Source: Planctomycetota bacterium (GTDB taxonomy: Bacteria > Planctomycetota > UBA1135 > GCA-002686595). Taken from it: DNA of 14,174 bases. The stretch is from contig JACKHS010000044.1 in NCBI GenBank assembly GCA_020638875.1, forward strand, positions 1 to 14,174, given 5' to 3'. Position numbers and translations under genes: made by a program. Positions 1 to 6,914 of the stretch are shown here, piece after piece; within the stretch, counting starts at the first letter, position 1; every line of letters begins with the position of its first letter. The notes below the pieces were generated by a model, which made no database searches, had not been told where the DNA came from, and saw only the letters and a list, made by a program, of their open reading frames with translations.

Positions 1-1
1 A

Positions 2-913
2 CACACCATGTGGCAGAAGCTCAGCCTGCACGAGCAGTCGGCCAAGGTGCCGCTGATCGTCGCCGGGCCCGGGATCCCCGCCGGGCGGCGCGACGCGCTG
101 GTCGAGTTCGTCGACGTCTACCCGACGCTCGCCGACTACGCGGGACTGCCGATCCCGTCCGCGTGCCAGGGTCAGTCGCTGCGGCCGGTGATCGAGAGTC
201 CGACGGGCGTCGTGCGCTCCTCCGCGCTCTGCAGCGTCGCGCAGGCCGGCACCTACGGCGACCTGTTGCGCACGCCCGAGTGGGCCTACATGCGCTACGA
301 CGGCGGCGGGCAGGAGCTGTACGACATGACGCCGGGCGGCGACCCGCTGCAGTTCACCAACCTGGCCGGCAACCCGGCCTACGCCGCAGTGGTGAGCGAG
401 CTGAGCGCGCTGTTGAGCTCGCGCCTCGCCGCCGCGTCGAGCGGCGGCCTGTGGGGCAGCGCGTACTGCTACCCCGGCGCGTCCGGCACTCCCTGCCCTT
501 GCGGCGGCTGGGCGAACGTCGGCGAGGGCTGCGCGAACTCGAGCGGCGCGGGCGCGCGCGTCTACGAGTCCGGCTCGCTCAGCGTCTTCAACGACACGTT
601 GCGCGTGCACGCCACGGGCCTGCTCGCCAACCAGCCGGCGCTGCTCTTCTGCGGACTGAACGCGGTGAACGCGGGCGCCGGCGCGGTCTTCGGCGACGGT
701 CTGCGCTGCGCGGGAGGCGGCGTCGTGCGGCTCGGCGTGCGCACGCCTTCCGCGGCCGGGCTCGCGACGTGGGGCCCCAGCCTCGGCGTGCTCGGCGGCT
801 GGAGCGCCGGCGACACGCGCTACTTCCAGGTGTGGTACCGCGATCCGGCCGGCGGCCCCTGCGCCAGCGGCTTCAACCTCTCCAACGGCCTCGCGCTCTC
901 GTTCGTGAACTGA
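2..913 (+). CDS. Sulfatase, C-terminal part (5' truncated by window), with C-terminal six-Cys domain
   Basis: This is the C-terminal part of a family S1 (alkaline-phosphatase superfamily) sulfatase, which hydrolyses sulfate esters, typically of polysaccharides. The frame is open to the window edge, so the ATG at 8 is internal and the catalytic Cys/Ser motif lies upstream. Family features seen: MWQKLSLHEQSAKVPLIVAGPG (numbering from that Met), then VEFVDVYPTLADYAGLP at about 32-48, and QELYDMTPGGDPLQFTNLAGNP at about 102-123. The last is the 'ELYD...FTNLA' ending of iduronate-2-sulfatase-like enzymes. From about residue 152 (DNA 461-910) a second domain follows, with cysteines at 154, 163, 165, 175, 234 and 285 and the motifs FGDGLRC, WYRDP and FNLSNGL. 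The same domain ends three other proteins in this window. The gene converges on the next one with 21 nt between stops. The sulfatase call is firm; the substrate cannot be told. Confidence 0.88.
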   Translation, partial: HTMWQKLSLHEQSAKVPLIVAGPGIPAGRRDALVEFVDVYPTLADYAGLPIPSACQGQSLRPVIESPTGVVRSSALCSVAQAGTYGDLLRTPEWAYMRYDGGGQELYDMTPGGDPLQFTNLAGNPAYAAVVSELSALLSSRLAAASSGGLWGSAYCYPGASGTPCPCGGWANVGEGCANSSGAGARVYESGSLSVFNDTLRVHATGLLANQPALLFCGLNAVNAGAGAVFGDGLRCAGGGVVRLGVRTPSAAGLATWGPSLGVLGGWSAGDTRYFQVWYRDPAGGPCASGFNLSNGLALSFVN

Positions 914-934
914 CGCGCCCGCGGCGCGCCGCGC
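914..934. terminator. Convergent intergenic palindrome, possible bidirectional terminator
   Basis: The 21-nt gap between two convergent stop codons holds the perfect palindrome gcggcgcgccgc (921-932). It is flanked by TTCGTG (902-907) and CACGAA (941-946), the inverted ends of the two homologous C-terminal domains. The whole could fold as a hairpin on either transcript. There is no T-run on either side, so termination is only inferred from position. Confidence 0.3.
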
Positions 935-1927
935 TCACGGCACGAAGGTCGCCGTGAGCGCGCTCGACAGGTTGAAGACGTTCCCGCACGGGCCGGGAGG
1001 GTCGCGGAACCAGGCCTGGAAGTTCCAGGTCGAGCCCGGCGCGATGGGCGCCGAACCGACGAAGCCCGCGGGCAGGGCGAGCGTCCCGCTCGCGCCCGAG
1101 TTGCCGATGGGGAAGCGCACCAGGCCGATCCCGCCGCCGCCGACGCAGCGCAAGCCGTCGCCGAAGGGGAGCTGGATCTGGTTGGGCCCCATGTAGAAGA
1201 GCCCGTTCTGGTTCGTCGGCAGTTGCGTCGCGGTGAGCGCGAGGTCGTTCGCGCCGACGCTCGTGCTGCCGGTGAACGTGATCGTCGCGCCCGCGCCGCT
1301 GGAGTTGCGGCAGCCCTCGCCCGGCCCGCCGGCGTTCGCGCAGGGACAGGCGCCGCTCGTGCCCTCGCAGTAGAGCGCCGGCGCGCCGGCGATCGTGATC
1401 ACGGCGGTCGCGCCGATGTCGCCCGTGATGTTCTGGCCGGGCACGAAGAAGTCGAGCACCTTGGTCGAGGCGAAGCTGCCCATCGTCGGCGCGAACGACA
1501 CGACGCTGCCCGCGCTGGGCGCCAGCGCCTGGAAGCGCAGCGTCGTCACGACGAGCCCGGGCGGCGGCGGCGCGCTCGCGGGGGTGGTGATCTGGGCCAG
1601 CGCCGTGAAGATCGCGTCGCCGTCGGCGATGGACGTGTTGATGCCGTCGGGGTCGTTGAAGAAGCCCGCGGCGAGCCACGCATAGCCCGCGCCGGTCTGA
1701 TCGCTGCCGAGCAGTTGCAGCACGGCCGCGTCGTACACGAGCACCGCGTCGAGCGCGCCGATCGCGGTGGGCGACGCGTTCTGCGCCGTCGCGACGAGGC
1801 GCACCTCGACGACGTCGCCGACGGAGGCGAGCGCCGCCGGCGGCGAGAGCGAGAGGTCGGCGAGGCCCTGGGCCTGGGCGGCGCCGGCGAGCGCGAGGAC
1901 GAACGGGACGAGGAGGGAGGTGCGCAT
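935..1927 (-). CDS. Secreted cohesin-like protein with C-terminal six-Cys domain (paralog 2)
   Basis: A secreted protein of 330 residues. The start is ATG at 1927 because a clear Sec signal peptide follows (MRTSLLVPFVLALAGAAQAQ). Residues about 21-181 look like a cohesin/CBM-type beta-sandwich: a GDVVEVRLVA strand, DAVLVYDAAVLQLLG, TTLRFQALAPSAGSVVSF, and a closing 'GQNITGDIGATAVITI'. Residues about 186-330 are the shared C-terminal domain, with Cys 187, 194, 196, 206, 261 and 314, FGDGLRC, WFRDP and FNLSS. The gene starts 8 nt after the stop of a paralog with the same layout, so the two are probably co-translated and arose by tandem duplication. Binding partner and function are unknown; the cohesin resemblance is judged by eye. 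An in-frame GTG at 1939 is an alternative start but only adds residues before the signal peptide. Confidence 0.85.
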   Translation of the reverse strand: MRTSLLVPFVLALAGAAQAQGLADLSLSPPAALASVGDVVEVRLVATAQNASPTAIGALDAVLVYDAAVLQLLGSDQTGAGYAWLAAGFFNDPDGINTSIADGDAIFTALAQITTPASAPPPPGLVVTTLRFQALAPSAGSVVSFAPTMGSFASTKVLDFFVPGQNITGDIGATAVITIAGAPALYCEGTSGACPCANAGGPGEGCRNSSGAGATITFTGSTSVGANDLALTATQLPTNQNGLFYMGPNQIQLPFGDGLRCVGGGGIGLVRFPIGNSGASGTLALPAGFVGSAPIAPGSTWNFQAWFRDPPGPCGNVFNLSSALTATFVP

Positions 1928-1935
1928 CGGAGCTC

Positions 1936-2958
1936 TCACGGGACGAAGGTGACCTCGAGGCCGTTGGTCAGGTTGAAGCCCGATCCGCACGGACCGCCGA
2001 AGGGATCGCGGAACCAGGCTTGGAAGTAGTAGGTGCCGCCGGCCTGGATCTGGCCGGCCGGGGGGAAGGCGAGCGAGGCGGCGACGAGGCCCGGCCCGCG
2101 ACTCAAGGTACCCCCGGCGGTCGCATGCGTGGGAGGGTTGAAGCGGTGCAAGCCGCTGGGACCCGGCGCCACGCAGCGCAGACCGTCCCCGAAGACGACG
2201 TCGTTGGTCCCGCCGCCGACGATGAAGAGCCCGAACTGGTTCGGCGGGACGTTGGCGGCGTGGAGCACGAGGTCGTCCGCGCTCACGCTGATCGAGCCCG
2301 TCGCCGACAGCAGCGCGCCCTGGCCGGTGGAGTTGCGGCAGCCCTGCCCGGCGCCGCCGGGGTTCGCGCACGGGCACAGCGAGAGGTCGCCGTGGCAGTA
2401 GCCTTGCGGCGAGGGCGCGATGCGCACGAGCGCGGTGCTCGAGAGGTCGCCGGTGAGCTCGGTGTTCGGCCCGTCGTACGCGTAGACGGCCGTCGTGCCG
2501 AAGGCGCCCAGCGCGGGCAGCAGCGACACGACCGTGCCGGGCGTCTCCTGCAGCGCGAGGAACTGGAACGTGGTGACGATCGCGCCGCCGGGCGGCGCCG
2601 TCGCGGGTGCGCCGGGCGGACACAGCGCGGTGTACAGCGCCTGGCCGTCGGTCAGGTCGGCGTTGATGCCGTCCGGGTCGGGCAGGAAGGCCGATGCGAA
2701 CCAGGGCTCGGCGGCGAGCGTGTCGTCCACGCCGAGCAGCAGCAGGTGGTTCGGGTCGTAGTCGAGCAGCGCGTCGAGCGCGGCGAAGTCGACGCTCGCG
2801 ACGCCGGAGGCCAGCACGAGCAGGCGCACCTCGACGGCGTCGCCCACCTGGACGAGTTGATCGGCCGGGTCGAAGGCGAGGTCGACGGTCTGCGCGGACG
2901 CGGACGCGGCGCACAGGGTCAGCGCGGCGGCGACGTGCGCGGGAGTGAGGCGATTCAT
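1936..2958 (-). CDS. Secreted cohesin-like protein with C-terminal six-Cys domain (paralog 1)
   Basis: A secreted protein of 340 residues. Signal peptide residues 1-22 (MNRLTPAHVAAALTLCAASASA) precede a beta-rich module at about 24-182. Landmarks match the next gene: GDAVEVRLLVLA, ALDALLDYDPNHLLLLG, DPDGINADLTDGQALYTAL, TTFQFLALQETPGTVVSL, NTELTGDLSSTALVRI. This is the layout of cohesin-like domains (YD..L strand pair, late buried hydrophobic strands). Residues about 187-340 form the shared C-terminal domain, with Cys 188, 195, 197, 207, 262 and 324, FGDGLRC, AWFRDPFGGPCGSGFNLTNGL. No convincing Shine-Dalgarno precedes ATG 2958; the signal peptide supports the start. It lies 106 nt downstream of the dockerin-like protein, separated by a strong hairpin, so it may have its own promoter. 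Role unknown; possibly a scaffold or adhesin on the cell surface. Confidence 0.87.
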   Translation of the reverse strand: MNRLTPAHVAAALTLCAASASAQTVDLAFDPADQLVQVGDAVEVRLLVLASGVASVDFAALDALLDYDPNHLLLLGVDDTLAAEPWFASAFLPDPDGINADLTDGQALYTALCPPGAPATAPPGGAIVTTFQFLALQETPGTVVSLLPALGAFGTTAVYAYDGPNTELTGDLSSTALVRIAPSPQGYCHGDLSLCPCANPGGAGQGCRNSTGQGALLSATGSISVSADDLVLHAANVPPNQFGLFIVGGGTNDVVFGDGLRCVAPGPSGLHRFNPPTHATAGGTLSRGPGLVAASLAFPPAGQIQAGGTYYFQAWFRDPFGGPCGSGFNLTNGLEVTFVP

Positions 2959-3013
2959 CGGGCGATAGCGAGCGGCGATCGGGCGCGGCGTCGACGCCGC
3001 GCGCAGGAGGGTG

Positions 3014-3048
3014 GGGGAGCCCCGGCCCGTGACGGGACGGGGCTCCCC
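3014..3048 (-). terminator. Strong GC hairpin after the 1200-aa protein gene
   Basis: An 11-bp perfect inverted repeat (ggggagccccg at 3014-3024, cggggctcccc at 3038-3048) continues past one mismatch into a 4-bp cccg/cggg stem closed by a TGA triloop. It begins 17 nt after the stop at 3065 on the minus strand. No T-run follows, so it may be a factor-assisted terminator, an RNA-stabilising 3' end, or an attenuator for the two downstream paralogs. Confidence 0.55.
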
Positions 3049-3064
3049 GTGTCGGAGTCCGCGC

Positions 3065-6000
3065 TCAGCGGCGGCGGCGTTGCGGCGGGGGCGGCGTACC
3101 GTCCTTGACCGCGCGCGACAGGGTGTCGGGCAGACCGTGCTGCTGCTCGAAGCGGCGCACGTCCTTGTGGTCGAGGCGACCGTTGTGGTCGAGGTCGACC
3201 GCGTAGTGCCACGGCATCTGCACCGGACGCGAGAGCTGACGCGACCCGAGGCCCGGTCCGTGCACGGACGGGATCGGCGTCGAGCAGGCGCACGCGCTCA
3301 TCTGCAGCCAGTTCGCCGTGAGGAAGGTGTAGTCCTCCGAGCCCACGGCGCCGTTGTCGCTGAAGTCCGCGTCACGCGTGCCGTCCCACGGGCAGCCGCC
3401 GGCTTGCGCCAGACCGCCGAACTGGAACATGAACCACGTCACGTCGTTGATGTCGACGTCACCGTCGTCGTCGGTGTCGCCGCCGTTGAGGTCGAGCTGC
3501 GTGGTCGCCACCCAGTAGGTGCCGTCCATGCTCAGCGCCAGCGGCGAGGTGTCCCACAGCGTGTGCTGGCGGTCCTTGGCGCAGAGCTGCGTCCAGGTGC
3601 CGCAGGGGATCTCGACCCAACCGGCGAAGTAGCCCGTGTTGTCGAAGGGCAGCTGCGCGTCGGCGACCTCGGTGCAGAGGTCGGCGACGAAGTGGATGCA
3701 GCGCGTCGTGGCGGTGGTGACGCCGACGAGCTGGATCTCGACCATCACGAGGTTGGTCGACGTGACGGTCACGTCGAAGGTGCTCGTGGCGGTGTTGCCG
3801 GCCTCGTCCGTGGCGACGCAGGTCACCGTCGTCGTGCCGACCGGGAAGGTCGAGCCCGAGGGCGGATCACAGACGACGCTGACCGCGCCGCACGTGTCGA
3901 TCGCCGCGGGCAGGCCGAAGCTGACGACCGCGCTCTCGCAGCCGCCGCCCACGCCGGCGTCCGCCGGCTGCGTGATGTCGGGCAGCGTGCCGATGATCGG
4001 CGGCGTGGCGTCGGCCTCGAGCTGACCCGAGTCGACGAGCTGCGTGGCGATCGGCGTGCCCTGGTAGCTCAGCTCCGAGGGGAACGGCTGGCCGAGGTCG
4101 AAGGCGACCTCGAACGGATCGCACTCGCCGCCGACCGTGAAGACCAGCGTCGCGAGCAGCGCGTCCGCCGCGGCGCCGGCGCCGCCGAAGCTCACGCTGC
4201 CGTCGAGGCGCAGCTCGCCCGCCGCCACCTCGGCGCTGCTCATCGGCTGGATGTGCGTCGCGTACGGGGCGGTGGTGTAGCTGCTCAGCGTCGGTTCGAA
4301 GGTGAGCTTCGTGTCGTCGAAGGCGAGGAAGGCCTGGAAGCCGGTCGCGTCGCCGGACAGGTTGCGCTGGTGCAGCTCGACGACGACCTGCGTGCCGGCC
4401 GTGTTGCAGTCCGCGTCGCCCTGGATCGCCGCGCCCTCGAGCGTCAGCGCCGGGCCGCCGGTCACGACGACCGTGATCGCCGAGCGCGCGACCTCGTTCG
4501 CGCCGTCCTTGACCGCGAGGTAGACCTCGTAGCGGCCGGGGACGTGCGGATCGAAGCCGTCGAACGGCGCGTCGTTGAAGAACTCGGGGTTCCACGACTG
4601 CTGCACGAGGTTGTAGGTGGCGAGGTAGCCGGCGTAGGTCGGCTGGTCGCCGGCCTCGACGCCCGCGCTCTGCGCCGTCGCGTTGTCACCGAACGAGTGG
4701 TCCCAGAAGCTCGTCACCACCGGCGTGGTGAAGGGGATCGTCGCGCCGATCGAGATCGGGTCCCAGACCAGGTAGTCGGTGCCCGGACCCGGATCGTAGT
4801 CCCAGCCGAGCTCGTAGGTGTAGTCGCCGACCGAGGCGCCCGAACCGCCGTCGTAGTCGGTGTTGACCGACCACTCGACGTTCCACACCGGCGTCGTCGT
4901 CGTCGCCCAGCCGGCTTGACCGGCCGCGTCACCCGCGTCGAAGGTGTAGGTGCCGTCGCCGTTGGAGTTGTAGGTGCCGCCGCCGCCGAAGCGCAGCTTG
5001 CCGCGCAGGCCGACCTCGACGCTCTGGCCGCGCGCGGTCGTGAACGAGCCGTTGCCGTTGCCGGAGCCGAAGATGGCGTTGTTGGTGACGTTCTGGTCGA
5101 ACGCCTCCGGGTGCTCGGCCACGATCGTGATGTGCGTGCGCGCGACCTCGTCGGCGCCGTTGAACGCCGCGAGGTAGAACTCGTACCGCCCGGCCACGGT
5201 CGGGTCGAAGCCGTCGAACGGCGCCTCGTTGTAGAACTCGGGGGTCCAGGAGTTCTGCGCGAGGTTGTAGGTCGACAGGTAGCCCGCGTAGGTGGGCGCG
5301 TCGCCGGCCTCGACGCCGCCGCCGTTCAGCGTGGCGTTGTCACCCATCGAGTGGTCCCAGAACGGCATCACGACCGGGCTGTCGAAGGGCAGCACCGAGC
5401 CGGCCGCGATCGGGTCGAACACGAGGTAGTGCGTCCCCGGGCCCGGATCGAAGTCCATGCCGATCTCGTAGGTGTAGTCGCCGACGTTCGCGCTCGTCGA
5501 GCCGTCGAAGTCGCTGTTGACCGACCACTCGATGCTCCAGAACGGCGTGGTCGTGCCGGCCCAGCCCGGCAGACCGCCGCCGGTCGGGAAGCCGGTGTCG
5601 AAGCTGTAGGTGCCGTCACCGTTGCTGTTGAACGTGTTCTCCGGCTGGTTGCCCGCGCCGAAGCGCAGCTTGCCGCGCAGGCCGAGCTCGACGCCCGCGT
5701 TGCGGTCGGTCGTGAACGAGCCGTTGTCGTTGCCGGCGCCGAAGATCACCTCGTTGGTGACGTCCTGGTCGCAGGCGAGCATGCCGTGACCGAAGGTCGT
5801 CGTGCTGCCCGCGCGGTAGTAGTTCGTCGCGAGCTGGTTGACCCAGACGCTCGCGCCCGCGTTGCCCGAGCCGACGCCGAACTGCACGCTCGTGACGAGG
5901 GCACCCGGCGCCGTGATCAGCGCGTAGACGTCCGCGACGGTCTTGGGCCCGCCGCCGACGAGCGCGCCGCTGCTCGACATGTCGGAGAGCGTCATCGGCG

Positions 6001-6667
6001 TGCCGATGATCGACGCGCCCGCGGTGCGGTCGAAGAACCACCACTTGCCCGTGCTGAAGTCGACCGTCTCGGTGTGCCACAGCCCGTCGGACGTGCCGCC
6101 GTTGAGGTTGCCCGGCTCGTAGATCAGGATCTTGTCCCAGGCGTTCTCGCCGGTGCGCGACGAGACGCCGGTCGCGCCGAACTCGGCCGTCTTCACGCCG
6201 AGCTTGAAGGACGCGGTGACCGACGGCGTGCCGTCGCCCATCCACGAGTACTCGAGCGTCGCGGCCGGACCGAAGGCGTCGGCGCCGGCGCAGTGGCCGA
6301 AGCCGTCGTCCTTGCGGTGGCTGACCTGGCTCTTGCCGGAGCCGCTCGCGCCGATCGAGAGGTGCAGCGCGCCCCGGTGCGTGCCGGCGGGGACGGCGCC
6401 GGGCGCGGCGCCGAAGCCGATCTGGCGACGGATGTCGCCGTCGTGGGCCATGGTGCCCGTGGCGCTGGCCTCGGGGTCGGCCGTGAGCTGGTCGCTGACG
6501 AGGTTGGTGCCGGCCGGCTCGCTGCCGAAGCCGTCGGCGCGGGTGTCGTCCGAGTACCAGCCGTTCTGAGAGAGCTGCGAAGTGTTCTGTGCGGCTGCCG
6601 GTGCTGCCGCGACGGCGAGCAACGCCACGACGGTGGCGTGTCGTCCGATGGAATGGAATTGGAGCAT
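3065..6667 (-). CDS. Large secreted modular protein: tandem repeats, cohesin-like, HYR and dockerin-like domains
   Basis: A protein of 1200 residues. The start is ATG 6667, preceded by AGGAGACTC and followed by a signal peptide ending AAAPAAAQN near residue 28. An in-frame ATG at 6715 only adds a basic stretch. Order: 30-295, an unassigned, probably beta-sandwich domain; 300-522 and 524-735, two copies of a unit of about 220 residues; 742-886, a cohesin-like module (FQAFLAFDDTKLTFEP, LLATLVFTVGG); 888-970, a HYR domain (PDITQPAD, CDPPSGSTFPVGTTTVTC, ATDEAGNTA); 973-1058, an unassigned domain; 1059-1182, dockerin-like calcium loops DTDDDGDVDINDV, DADFSDNGAVGSED and DLDHNGRLDHKDV. It ends PPPPQRRRR with no membrane segment and lacks the six-Cys domain of its neighbours. 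Probably an extracellular structural or binding protein; no catalytic motif was seen. It precedes the two cohesin-like genes. Confidence 0.87.
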   Translation of the reverse strand: MLQFHSIGRHATVVALLAVAAAPAAAQNTSQLSQNGWYSDDTRADGFGSEPAGTNLVSDQLTADPEASATGTMAHDGDIRRQIGFGAAPGAVPAGTHRGALHLSIGASGSGKSQVSHRKDDGFGHCAGADAFGPAATLEYSWMGDGTPSVTASFKLGVKTAEFGATGVSSRTGENAWDKILIYEPGNLNGGTSDGLWHTETVDFSTGKWWFFDRTAGASIIGTPMTLSDMSSSGALVGGGPKTVADVYALITAPGALVTSVQFGVGSGNAGASVWVNQLATNYYRAGSTTTFGHGMLACDQDVTNEVIFGAGNDNGSFTTDRNAGVELGLRGKLRFGAGNQPENTFNSNGDGTYSFDTGFPTGGGLPGWAGTTTPFWSIEWSVNSDFDGSTSANVGDYTYEIGMDFDPGPGTHYLVFDPIAAGSVLPFDSPVVMPFWDHSMGDNATLNGGGVEAGDAPTYAGYLSTYNLAQNSWTPEFYNEAPFDGFDPTVAGRYEFYLAAFNGADEVARTHITIVAEHPEAFDQNVTNNAIFGSGNGNGSFTTARGQSVEVGLRGKLRFGGGGTYNSNGDGTYTFDAGDAAGQAGWATTTTPVWNVEWSVNTDYDGGSGASVGDYTYELGWDYDPGPGTDYLVWDPISIGATIPFTTPVVTSFWDHSFGDNATAQSAGVEAGDQPTYAGYLATYNLVQQSWNPEFFNDAPFDGFDPHVPGRYEVYLAVKDGANEVARSAITVVVTGGPALTLEGAAIQGDADCNTAGTQVVVELHQRNLSGDATGFQAFLAFDDTKLTFEPTLSSYTTAPYATHIQPMSSAEVAAGELRLDGSVSFGGAGAAADALLATLVFTVGGECDPFEVAFDLGQPFPSELSYQGTPIATQLVDSGQLEADATPPIIGTLPDITQPADAGVGGGCESAVVSFGLPAAIDTCGAVSVVCDPPSGSTFPVGTTTVTCVATDEAGNTATSTFDVTVTSTNLVMVEIQLVGVTTATTRCIHFVADLCTEVADAQLPFDNTGYFAGWVEIPCGTWTQLCAKDRQHTLWDTSPLALSMDGTYWVATTQLDLNGGDTDDDGDVDINDVTWFMFQFGGLAQAGGCPWDGTRDADFSDNGAVGSEDYTFLTANWLQMSACACSTPIPSVHGPGLGSRQLSRPVQMPWHYAVDLDHNGRLDHKDVRRFEQQHGLPDTLSRAVKDGTPPPPQRRRR
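3122..3493 (-). other. Dockerin-like calcium-binding region (domain within the 1200-aa protein)
   Basis: It encodes residues 1059-1182. Two EF-hand-like loops are spaced as in type I dockerins: D1064-x-D-x-D-G-D-V-D-x-N-D, followed by a hydrophobic helix TWFMFQFG, and D1099-x-D-x-S-D-N-G, followed by YTFLTANW. A third loop, D1158-x-D-x-N-G-x-L-D-x-K-D, follows after a linker of about 40 residues. Calcium binding is inferred from the loop residues. Three loops rather than two is unusual for a classical dockerin. Confidence 0.65.
4463..5770 (-). repeat. Two tandem protein repeats of about 220 residues
   Basis: Within the 1200-residue protein, residues 300-522 and 524-735 align end to end with an offset of 224 residues (672 bp). 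Matching segments: DQDVTNEVIFG / DQNVTNNAIFG; GLRGKLRFG in both; NSNGDGTYSFD / NSNGDGTYTFD; DYTYEIGMDFDPGPGT / DYTYELGWDYDPGPGT; FWDHS.GDNAT in both; PTYAGYL.TYNL; APFDGFDP..{V}.GRYE.YLA. The closeness points to recent internal duplication. The fold is not recognised but is beta-rich. Confidence 0.85.
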
Positions 6668-6676
6668 GAGTCTCCT
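6668..6676 (-). promoter_or_regulatory. Ribosome binding site deciding the start at 6667
   Basis: On the minus strand the sequence is AGGAGACTC directly before ATG 6667, giving an AGGAG core 4 nt from the start. It favours this ATG over the in-frame one at 6715. The metalloprotease leader has the same GGAGACTC string before its ATG. Confidence 0.6.
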
Positions 6677-6825
6677 CGAATGCGATGAACGTCCGCGGGT
6701 GCGGTGTCTGTGCAAGACGGATCGCGAGCCTGGACGGATCTCCTCCAGCCGGGCGCGAGCACGTTCGTGACGGTAGCGAGGACTCTGAATTCGGGCAACG
6801 TCAGCGCCTGAACTTGTCTCGAACT

Positions 6826-6863
6826 TTCAATTCATTCGGGTCTCCATGTGGAATGAATTCGAA
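6826..6863. promoter_or_regulatory. AT-richer inverted repeat in the leader of the 1200-aa protein gene
   Basis: A perfect 9-bp inverted repeat, AATTCATTC (6829-6837) and GAATGAATT (6851-6859), flanks a 13-nt spacer. It extends to TTC/GAA with one bulged base. TCGAAC also occurs at 6819 and 6859 as a direct repeat. The segment is clearly less GC-rich than its surroundings, lies 159-196 nt upstream of ATG 6667, and is not followed by a T-run. It could be an operator or an RNA element; no convincing -35/-10 pair was found. Confidence 0.35.
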
Positions 6864-6887
6864 CGCGCGAGACGGCTCTACGAACTA

Positions 6888-6906
6888 GCGCGGAGCGCCC
6901 CCGCGC
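6888..6906 (-). terminator. Small hairpin after the ABC exporter gene
   Basis: gcgcgg (6888-6893) pairs with ccgcgc (6901-6906) around a 7-nt loop, starting 8 nt after the exporter stop at 6915 on the minus strand. The stem is only 6 bp and no T-run follows. It is listed because of its position. Confidence 0.25.
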
Positions 6907-6914
6907 GGCAGCGC

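Noticed and set aside
1928..2914. Long N-terminal extension of the 935-1927 gene, open up to 2914
   Set aside because: The extension is a shadow of the upstream paralog in another frame. The signal peptide at ATG 1927 marks the true start.
3065..3091. C-terminal PPPPQRRRR as a PEP-CTERM-like or LPXTG-like sorting tail
   Set aside because: There is a basic cluster but no PEP or LPXTG motif and no transmembrane segment before it.
3011..6688. 1225-codon open frame on the plus strand opposite the 1200-residue secreted protein
   Set aside because: It translates to Arg/Val/Ala-rich sequence without domains or a signal peptide. The minus-strand frame has a signal peptide, a ribosome site and recognisable domains. 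Antisense openness is a by-product of high GC at third codon positions.
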